Shown here piece after piece: positions 1 through 4,334 of a stretch of DNA of 5,340 bases. The notes under the pieces were generated by a model. The model was not told the DNA's origin. It worked only from the letters and a program-made list of their open reading frames with translations, and did no database searches. The stretch comes from Kiritimatiellia bacterium (GTDB lineage Bacteria; Verrucomicrobiota; Kiritimatiellia; RFP12; UBA1067), in NCBI GenBank assembly GCA_017479035.1, contig JAFVCR010000141.1, forward strand, positions 1 through 5,340, given 5' to 3'. The position numbers and the translations under genes were made by a program. How positions within the stretch are numbered: position 1 is the first letter of the stretch; every line of letters begins with the position of its first letter.

Positions 1-470
1 TATCCTGTTGCCGCCGGGGAGCATGGGCCATTTTCCGGGATAGTCCCGTCCGGTGCAACTTGCGCTTCTTCTTTCGCAACCCACGGCCCGCCCGACTGCG
101 ACCATCCCGGGCAGTTGAAAAGCCCCATTTCTATATCCAGTTCTCCCGCTCTCTTCAGCGCAGTGCGCAAACACCTCCACCATTGCTCCGACATGAATGC
201 GTTGCTCCCGAATTCCTGCCCCTCCCAAGGATTGTCGAAACGCGTGCGGTTGCGGATGTCGGTTGCAAGAAAGGCTCTCGCAATGCCGTTGGTCTTCATC
301 CATTCGAGATCCTTCTTCACCCCTTCTTCGTCCACGCGCTCGTTCACCCAATAGTAGTAGCAGCCCACCTTGACGCTCTCCGGCGGCGCGAGGAAATCCT
401 CGTACAACCCCGCCCGCGCCGCCAGCGTCAGCACGGCAAAACACAAACCCAATACGGCAAACTTCTTCAT
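1..470 (-). CDS. Secreted GH106-like glycoside hydrolase (alpha-L-rhamnosidase family), 5' part, cut by window edge
   Basis: The first 156 codons of a gene running off the left edge. Residues 1-20 are a signal peptide (MKKFAVLGLCFAVLTL, then AARA as the likely signal peptidase I site), so the protein is exported. Residues 37-68 (YYYWVNERVDEEGVKKDLEWMK...GIARAFL, hyphenated here from the read) and 115-130 (MGLFNCPGWSQSGGPW) match the conserved N-terminal pattern of GH106-type enzymes: an aromatic-rich strand, 'GVKKDLEWMKxxGI', then 'NCPGWSxSGGPW'. Characterised GH106 members release alpha-L-rhamnose from plant polysaccharides such as rhamnogalacturonan II. The catalytic glutamates lie beyond the window, so activity and substrate cannot be judged. 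The ATG at 470-468 is chosen because the signal peptide follows it; there is no Shine-Dalgarno, but a promoter ends 6 nt upstream. After residue 136 the reading becomes less convincing and another frame looks more protein-like, so a frameshift near position 60 is possible. The family is fairly certain; the substrate is inference. Confidence 0.8.
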   Translation of the reverse strand, partial: MKKFAVLGLCFAVLTLAARAGLYEDFLAPPESVKVGCYYYWVNERVDEEGVKKDLEWMKTNGIARAFLATDIRNRTRFDNPWEGQEFGSNAFMSEQWWRCLRTALKRAGELDIEMGLFNCPGWSQSGGPWVAKEEAQVAPDGTIPENGPCSPAATG

Positions 471-476
471 GCCGGC

Positions 477-505
477 ATTTTACCACACGCCAGAGGGATT
501 GTCAA
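477..505 (-). promoter_or_regulatory. Near-consensus sigma70-type promoter for the GH106-like gene
   Basis: On the minus strand TTGACA (505-500, perfect -35) is followed by exactly 17 nt and then TAAAAT (482-477, 5 of 6 matches to TATAAT). Only GCCGGC lies between the -10 box and the ATG at 470, so a start 7 nt after the -10 box would fall on the A of the start codon. No Shine-Dalgarno lies in between, which fits a leaderless mRNA. The call rests on sequence and spacing only. Confidence 0.72.
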
Positions 506-526
506 ATGCCGTTTGCAGTTTGTAAA

Positions 527-587
527 ATGCAATCAACGCAGAGGCGCAAAGATGCAGAGAGACACGAGTGAAGAGGCGAGTGTGTAC
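527..587 (+). repeat. Module C, copy 1 (octad block)
   Basis: Starts ATGCAATCAACGCAG and ends in AGTGTGTAC, overlapping the first bases of module A copy 1. It contains three octads at 538-561 (GCAGAGGC, GCAAAGAT, GCAGAGAG) followed by ACACGAGTG. It is inverted relative to copies 2 and 3. Confidence 0.8.
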
Positions 588-615
588 TGTGGGGACGCGG
601 GCGTCTCGCCCGCGG
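581..615 (+). repeat. Module A, copy 1 (35-bp hairpin element)
   Basis: Begins TGTGTACTGTGGGGA and continues into a perfect hairpin: arm CGCGGGCG (596-603), loop TCT, arm CGCCCGCG (607-614). It is identical over all 35 bases to copy 2 and, reverse-complemented, to copy 3. No T tract follows, so it is not a canonical intrinsic terminator. Confidence 0.9.
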
Positions 616-619
616 AGGG

Positions 620-661
620 TTTGCCGTTTGCAGTTTGCAGTTTGAAGTTTGCAGTTTGCAG
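620..661 (+). repeat. Module B, copy 1 (six heptads)
   Basis: Six consecutive 7-bp units: TTTGCCG, TTTGCAG, TTTGCAG, TTTGAAG, TTTGCAG, TTTGCAG. The 7-bp period keeps a reading frame open only by cycling through frames, so the open frames here are not evidence of coding. An isolated heptad also occurs at 512-518. Confidence 0.9.
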
Positions 662-687
662 TTTTTTGTAGCAATGTTCACCCCCGC
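662..687 (+). repeat. Module D, copy 1
   Basis: Linker TTTTTTGTAGCAATGTTC followed by a C-rich end, between the heptads and module A copy 2. It resembles copies at 776-802 and, inverted, 936-962. Confidence 0.7.
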
Positions 688-722
688 TGTGTACTGTGGG
701 GACGCGGGCGTCTCGCCCGCGG
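688..722 (+). repeat. Module A, copy 2 (35-bp hairpin element)
   Basis: Identical to copy 1, including the 8-bp-arm, 3-nt-loop hairpin (703-721). Together with the preceding B and D modules it makes a tandem A-B-D unit about 107 bp long. Confidence 0.9.
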
Positions 723-726
723 TGGG

Positions 727-775
727 TTTGCAGTGTGCAGTTTGCAGTGTGCAGTGTGCAGTTTGCAGTTTGCAG
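727..775 (+). repeat. Module B, copy 2 (seven heptads)
   Basis: Seven 7-bp units, four TTTGCAG and three TGTGCAG, arranged T-G-T-G-G-T-T at the second base. The TGTGCAG variant is also present once in copy 3 and absent from copy 1, so the arrays share variants but differ in length and order. Confidence 0.9.
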
Positions 776-802
776 TTCTTTGTAGCAATGTTCTCCCCCA
801 CC
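776..802 (+). repeat. Module D, copy 2
   Basis: TTCTTTGTAGCAATGTTC followed by TCCCCCACC. It ends where module C copy 2 begins, near the turning point of the cluster. Confidence 0.7.
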
Positions 803-878
803 GTACACACTCACACATTCACTCGTGTCTCTCGAATCTCTGCGTCTCTGCATCTCTGCGCCTCTGCGTTGATTGCAT
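803..878 (-). repeat. Module C, copy 2 (octad block, inverted)
   Basis: Reverse orientation of copy 1: GTACACAC at the left end and GATTGCAT at the right. It holds four octads at 836-867, read on the minus strand as GCAGAGGC, GCAGAGAT, GCAGAGAC, GCAGAGAT, so it is the longest of the three octad arrays. A short linker with a degenerate heptad (879-900) joins it to module A copy 3. Confidence 0.8.
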
Positions 879-900
879 TAACGCAACCCTCCGCAAACCA

Positions 901-935
901 CCGCGGGCGAGACGCCCGCGTCCCCACAGTACACA
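901..935 (-). repeat. Module A, copy 3 (35-bp hairpin element, inverted)
   Basis: Exact reverse complement of copies 1 and 2. The hairpin arms are CGCGGGCG (902-909) and CGCCCGCG (913-920), around loop AGA. Confidence 0.9.
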
Positions 936-962
936 GTGGAGGGTGGACGTTGCTACCAAAAA
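936..962 (-). repeat. Module D, copy 3 (inverted)
   Basis: The reverse complement reads TTTTTGGTAGCAACGTCC then ACCCTCCAC, a diverged copy of the D linker. It lies between the heptads and module A exactly as in the forward arm. Confidence 0.65.
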
Positions 963-990
963 CTGCAAACTGCAAACTGCACACTGCAAA
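963..990 (-). repeat. Module B, copy 3 (four heptads, inverted)
   Basis: Plus-strand units CTGCAAA, CTGCAAA, CTGCACA, CTGCAAA, followed by one degenerate unit CTACTGA. This is the shortest heptad array of the three (4 against 6 and 7). Confidence 0.88.
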
Positions 991-997
991 CTACTGA

Positions 998-1032
998 CTG
1001 CGGGCGAGACGCCCGCGTCCCCACAGTACACA
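998..1032 (-). repeat. Module A, copy 4 (35-bp hairpin element, inverted)
   Basis: Reverse complement of copies 1 and 2 with one substitution at the second base (T for C). That base is outside the 8-bp hairpin arms, so the stem is preserved. Confidence 0.9.
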
Positions 1033-1061
1033 CTCTCTCGAATCTCTGCGCCTCTGCGTTG
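1026..1061 (-). repeat. Module C, copy 3 (short octad block, inverted)
   Basis: Two octads at 1042-1057 (minus-strand GCAGAGGC, GCAGAGAT) followed by TCGAGAGA and GTGTGTAC. It closes the inverted arm that mirrors C1-A1, and lacks the outer AATTGCAT-like end present in copy 2. Confidence 0.75.
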
Positions 1062-1071
1062 GGTGTGCCGG

Positions 1072-1091
1072 TGCGCCGCAGATGCGGCGCA
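1072..1091 (-). terminator. GC-rich hairpin directly after the M6 peptidase stop codon (possible transcription end or mRNA 3' stabiliser)
   Basis: A perfect 9-bp inverted repeat, TGCGCCGCA / TGCGGCGCA with a 2-nt spacer, begins at the base after the TAG at 1094-1092. As RNA it would form about 8 bp around a 4-nt loop. The sequence beyond it (CCGGCACACCC) has no U tract, so it is not a textbook Rho-independent terminator. It may be a Rho-linked 3' end or act on translation termination or mRNA decay. Confidence 0.4.
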
Positions 1092-4000
1092 CTATTCTTC
1101 AAGTGCCACATCTATCTTGAAAAAGCGGTGCCGCTCGCGGTCGGCCTCCTGCCATTCGCCTTCGAGCGTCTCTTTGCCGAACGTCCTGTAGATCCGCGCA
1201 TCTCCAAGATCTGGATCCGGCGTGACCACCGGCAGCCCGTCCGCGTCCATTTCTATGTTCGCCTTGAAAACGCTTGCCGGATCGTTGGGGTCGAGTCCGC
1301 AGATGTATTCGTCGCGCACTGTCATAGGCGAGCCGTCCATCTGGCGTTTGGCGCAAGGGCCTTGATCCGTCTCGAATGCCGCGCGTTCGGCGGCGGTGGG
1401 AATGTCGCTTGCTATGAGAGTGTATTTCTTGAGCCACCGCCAGTAGTCGGACGATGCGGCAGCTTCCGTTCTGCCGTTCGATACGCCTGCGGTGAAGTCG
1501 ATTCCCTCCGGGGACGATTTGTACGAGTATTCGCCCGCCGGCAGCCACAGGTGCACCGCGCCGGACGAATCCGCCACGATGCGATCTTGTCCGTAGCCTT
1601 CCGGCAACCCCGCAAAAACGTATCTCCCGGCCGGCATCAGATTCGGCGTGATTGTGCGATAGACTCTTTCCGTCTTGTTCGAGACCGGCATCATTCCCGT
1701 GACGTACCCATTGGCAAGGGAGGTCGAGCCGCCGGCGATGTACAGGCGGTGCAGAAGGCTGCTTGTACTCCCAGCGCCGCGTCCGATGTCTGAAGTCGTG
1801 CCGTCGCCATTGCCGCCTGTCGCCCAAACCGTGCCGCCGTAATTGAAGAAGTGCCCGGAAGAACCCTTGTAGCCGCCGCCGATGCCCGCCGCGCCGGTCC
1901 CGCCGCGCGCCGTAACGAGCGCATCGTACACGTCCACGCGCCCTAGCGTGCCGCCGCTACCGCCGCCGATGCCCGCGCCATTGTAGCCGCCGGTCGCTTC
2001 GATGTTGCCGCCGAGTATCTTGACAGTCCCCGCGTCGTTGTCCGAGATCGTGAGCAGTCCCTTGTCGTAGCCGCCGCCGATGCCCGCCGCGTATTTCCCG
2101 CTCATGCACGTCAACCGCGCATCGTCGCTTCCGGAAATCGTGAGCGTCACGCCGCTTTTCACGTAAATTGCCGGGCGGCTCTTCTTGTCGGAATAAGCCG
2201 TGCTTACCAGAGTGTTCGTGCCGGAAATCGCCATTTTCACGTCCGTTAAGCCGCAGTCGAACGCGCCGTAGTCTTCGTCCGCAGAGCGGATGTTAAGGTC
2301 GGAAATGACGACTTTGCAGGAATCCCATTTGTCGGAGGTGACGGCGCAGCGGACGGGCGTAGTGCCTGTGCCGCTGATTGTGTAGGGCCCGCCGCCGCGC
2401 AACACGATGCGTCCCTTCGTCACGCGCCAGTACGTGGCCTCGCCCGCCGATTCGTGGCTCGAATGCTTGGAGGTGTCTATACCGTTCACGTAGATTGCGC
2501 TTGAAAGATCGATCTCGTCTGTTTCCACCTCGTTCCAGAACTGCATCGTTTCGCCGTTCGCGGAAAAGTCGAAGATATTGATTTTCGCAGCCGTGCCGTC
2601 TTTCCATCTGGCGCACGGCGTGGAGGATGCATTGAACTGGTTGGCGTAGCCTTCCGCAGGATTGCCCTCGTACCATGTGTCTGTAGCGTCCCCGTTCCAA
2701 TGGCCTTTCACAGCGCGCTCGATTTCGTAGAGGCCGTCGGCCTGTTCCACGGAGACTTCATACGAAAGGCGGTTTGCGGAGTAGCCCGTGAAGACGGATT
2801 TTGTGGTCTTCGCGCCGGTGGTGTTGTCTCCCGCCTCGTCGCAGCGGTATATCACTATGCCGGAGCCGAGAAGGTTAACGTCCGTGCCGGTCGCCTGGCG
2901 GTTTTCGATGAGGTAGTATTGCTTCTTGTCCGTAGGATGCGGAAATTTCCACACGTCTTGCAAATCGGCCTTAACGCTCACCCACCCGGAGGCGGACGGC
3001 AATGTTTTGGGCTCCACCCATCCCGCCGCTGCTCGGAGATATGCGGAGAAGTTCTGCGGGTGGCAGTCGTCCGTGCGGCCGCACATCAAGCACCAGTTTC
3101 CTACGCCGTTGCCAAACCCCGTGTAGGCGTAGAGGTCGGGGAAGTCGCATATCATATGCCCCGATTCATGGCAGAACGTATGTATCGTGGGCGACGACGT
3201 GACAGGCGAAATCTGGTAACTGTAGAAATTGCACTTCTTCCCGCCAATCGTCACGTAGCAGTTTTTGTATTGCGACGATGTCAGGAAGTATTGGTGCGCC
3301 CACAGCCCGTAGCTCCACGTGCTTGCCTCTTCGCCAGCGAAAAGGACATTCAGCGCAAGTATTTCGCCGTCCGCGTTCGCCGTGGCCTTCTCCAGCAGCG
3401 GACGGAACTCGCTCTCGTATCGCGCATCGCTTTTCATCGCCGCGAGTGCATCGCCTATCAGCCGCCGCCCGCAGGTGCCGCTCGAAGTTTTTGTGTCGTC
3501 GTACCAAGCCCTTGCATACGGCACTTTTACCCAGCCGATGACGGCGTTCGTGTAATCGACGTGGCCGCTCGTAGCGTTCTTGTAGTATGTGCGTACGGAC
3601 GATGCGTTGCCGTATTTCGTGAAATCGTCTCCGTTGACGAGTGCGTCCAGATCTTCCTTCGTCACGCCAGGATGCACGGCGTTTGCAAGCGTGTTGGTCT
3701 CGTTGCCGTCCTCGTCGAACATCGGGAAATCCACAAGCAGCGTCACGCCTGTGATTGTTCCTGTGGTTTTCGTTTTCGGCGGGGCTTTGCGCGGCGCATC
3801 GGCGGATGCGGCGTTCTTGAGGTTCGCCCAGCGTTGGGCAAGGCCTGTTTCTTCCGCCTTTTCGCGCAGCCTCTCCCGCGCGGCCTCAGCCGTTGCGGCG
3901 CTCGTGTCGGCAAGATGTTTTTCGATGCCGGCCGGTGCGCCCTCGCCGAGCTGTTTCAGGCTTTGGACAAGTGCGCCGTCCTGCGCGGGCATGGCATATA

Positions 4001-4199
4001 CGTAGTTGCCGAGCGCGGGATTGTAGATTATCGTGTAGCCGTCGGCATCCTCGAAGTGCGCGTTGTATTCGTCGCCCTCGCCCCAGATGCGCACCGCGCG
4101 CCCATCGGCAAGGCGATGGTTGAACCATCTCGCAAACGGCGCGGCGGCGGCGTAGTTAACTGCCATGCCCGCAACCATATATAGAATAAAACGTTTCAT
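1092..4199 (-). CDS. Secreted M6-like zinc metallopeptidase with C-terminal AGIGGG beta-helix region
   Basis: Intact, 1035 residues. Residues 1-20 are a signal peptide (MKRFILYMVAGMAVNY, then AAAA). Residues 21-140 look like an M6 propeptide (ADGRAVRIWGEGDEYNAHFE...GYTIIYNP), ending in a charged helix. Residues about 147-560 are the peptidase: zinc site HESGHMICDFPDLY, with H344, E345 (general base), H348 and probably D355, and the Met-turn GNWCLMCG around M372. The usual M6 pattern is HExxHxxGxPDLY; here one extra residue precedes FPDLY. Residues 560-700 resemble the start of secreted carbohydrate-binding beta-helix proteins (Cthe_2159-like), followed by AGIGGG repeats at about 704-709, 742-747 and 771-776 and a degenerate DIGRGAG at 804-810. 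The C-terminus (963-1035: DEYICGLDPNDP... to HRFFKIDVALEE) resembles a terminal domain common to secreted PVC-type proteins. Eight of 16 cysteines lie within residues 243-379. Expected role: extracellular or cell-surface proteolysis with polysaccharide or surface attachment. The ATG is supported by the signal peptide and a strong RBS. Substrate unknown. Confidence 0.88.
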   Translation of the reverse strand: MKRFILYMVAGMAVNYAAAAPFARWFNHRLADGRAVRIWGEGDEYNAHFEDADGYTIIYNPALGNYVYAMPAQDGALVQSLKQLGEGAPAGIEKHLADTSAATAEAARERLREKAEETGLAQRWANLKNAASADAPRKAPPKTKTTGTITGVTLLVDFPMFDEDGNETNTLANAVHPGVTKEDLDALVNGDDFTKYGNASSVRTYYKNATSGHVDYTNAVIGWVKVPYARAWYDDTKTSSGTCGRRLIGDALAAMKSDARYESEFRPLLEKATANADGEILALNVLFAGEEASTWSYGLWAHQYFLTSSQYKNCYVTIGGKKCNFYSYQISPVTSSPTIHTFCHESGHMICDFPDLYAYTGFGNGVGNWCLMCGRTDDCHPQNFSAYLRAAAGWVEPKTLPSASGWVSVKADLQDVWKFPHPTDKKQYYLIENRQATGTDVNLLGSGIVIYRCDEAGDNTTGAKTTKSVFTGYSANRLSYEVSVEQADGLYEIERAVKGHWNGDATDTWYEGNPAEGYANQFNASSTPCARWKDGTAAKINIFDFSANGETMQFWNEVETDEIDLSSAIYVNGIDTSKHSSHESAGEATYWRVTKGRIVLRGGGPYTISGTGTTPVRCAVTSDKWDSCKVVISDLNIRSADEDYGAFDCGLTDVKMAISGTNTLVSTAYSDKKSRPAIYVKSGVTLTISGSDDARLTCMSGKYAAGIGGGYDKGLLTISDNDAGTVKILGGNIEATGGYNGAGIGGGSGGTLGRVDVYDALVTARGGTGAAGIGGGYKGSSGHFFNYGGTVWATGGNGDGTTSDIGRGAGSTSSLLHRLYIAGGSTSLANGYVTGMMPVSNKTERVYRTITPNLMPAGRYVFAGLPEGYGQDRIVADSSGAVHLWLPAGEYSYKSSPEGIDFTAGVSNGRTEAAASSDYWRWLKKYTLIASDIPTAAERAAFETDQGPCAKRQMDGSPMTVRDEYICGLDPNDPASVFKANIEMDADGLPVVTPDPDLGDARIYRTFGKETLEGEWQEADRERHRFFKIDVALEE
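1680..2522 (-). other. Beta-helix / carbohydrate-binding-like region within the M6 peptidase gene
   Basis: Encodes residues about 560-840. It opens with DEIDLSSAIYVNG and a YTISGTGT strand. Then come ladder-like strands (KVVISDLNI, VKMAISGTNTL, AIYVKSGVTLTISG), and three near-identical AGIGGG turns spaced 37 and 29 residues apart, each followed by a short strand and GG-rich turn (GGNIEATGG, ALVTARGG, GTVWATGG). This cadence is typical of right-handed parallel beta-helices in secreted gut-bacterial proteins. The DNA repeats visibly as GCCGCCGATGCCCGC on the plus strand near 2080, 1965 and 1880. Confidence 0.7.
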
Positions 4200-4205
4200 A
4201 TATAA

Positions 4206-4212
4206 CTCCTCT
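4206..4212 (-). promoter_or_regulatory. Strong Shine-Dalgarno of the M6 peptidase gene
   Basis: Minus-strand AGAGGAG, followed by the 6-nt spacer TTATAT and then the ATG at 4199. It decides the start codon, agrees with the signal peptide, and contrasts with the SD-less GH106-like gene. Confidence 0.85.
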
Positions 4213-4226
4213 ATATTATGCCGGCT

Positions 4227-4334
4227 TCACTCTTCAATCACGGCGCGGAAAAAGAGCGTCTTCTCCATCGGCGCGGTGAAGCGCAGGAAAAGTTCTCCCT
4301 CGTCCGTGCGGGACGTGTCTACTTCAGCCGCCAC
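4227..4334 (-). pseudogene. Detached C-terminal tail of the SUMF1-like gene (in frame after a TAA)
   Basis: Directly after the TAA at 4337-4335 the same frame stays open for 35 codons to a TGA at 4229-4227. It encodes AEVDTSRTDEGELFLRF and then TAPMEKTLFFRAVIEE. This reads as a genuine protein terminus: it is strand-like and ends in LFFRAVIEE, much like the HRFFKIDVALEE end of the neighbouring M6 protein. There is no start codon with an RBS, so it is best seen as the severed end of the upstream gene. Across the junction the +1 frame reads KWRLK, which would join smoothly to VDTSRTDE if one base were removed before it and one added after it. The lesion may therefore be a pair of small indels rather than a single stop mutation. 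A sequencing or assembly error is also possible. Confidence 0.65.

Larger units (their letters stand above)
527..1061. repeat. Composite, imperfectly palindromic intergenic repeat cluster
   Basis: This is the long gene-free stretch between the M6 peptidase stop and the GH106-like promoter. It is made of four modules: A, a 35-bp hairpin element; B, tandem TTTGCAG heptads; C, a block with tandem GCAGAG-type octads; D, a 26-28-bp linker containing TTGTAGCAATGTT. The order on the plus strand is C1-A1-B1-D1-A2-B2-D2, then in reverse orientation C2'-A3'-D3'-B3'-A4'-C3'. The outer parts, 527-722 (C-A-B-D-A) and 901-1061 (A'-D'-B'-A'-C'), form inverted arms around a centre at 723-900. All reading frames through it are products of the repeats. 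There is no transposase or terminal repeat pair, so it looks like a non-autonomous or passively amplified element. Similar hairpin and heptad repeats scattered between genes are, as I recall, common in PVC-type genomes. Confidence 0.85.

Noticed and set aside
596..1018. Module A hairpins as intrinsic terminators
   Set aside because: Stems are GC-rich but no copy is followed by a T tract on either strand.
581..1032. CRISPR array
   Set aside because: Repeats change orientation, intervals are themselves repeats instead of unique spacers, and no cas gene is present.
527..1061. Insertion sequence or integron
   Set aside because: No transposase or integrase frame, no single terminal inverted repeat pair with target duplication, and no attC-type cassette genes.
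480..1191. Several overlapping small open frames on both strands in the repeat cluster
   Set aside because: Translations are repetitive (KLQTANCKLQTANC-like, GRDARVPTVH-like) and come from 7-bp and 35-bp repeats with few stops, not from genes.
936..1793. Plus-strand open frame of 285 codons spanning the repeats and the M6 3' end
   Set aside because: It starts inside the repeat cluster and continues antisense to the M6 coding region; low-complexity translation and no RBS.
2700..4184. Long plus-strand open frame (494 codons) opposite the M6 gene
   Set aside because: It is exactly antisense to a well-supported gene, encodes an arginine-, valine- and cysteine-rich sequence with no recognisable domain, and is explained by the G/C third-position bias of the real gene.
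4212..4250. Separate promoter for the M6 gene (CATAAT-like -10 just before the RBS)
   Set aside because: No matching -35 at 16-18 nt spacing (CCGTGA at 17), and the 27-nt gap to the upstream tail makes co-transcription simpler.
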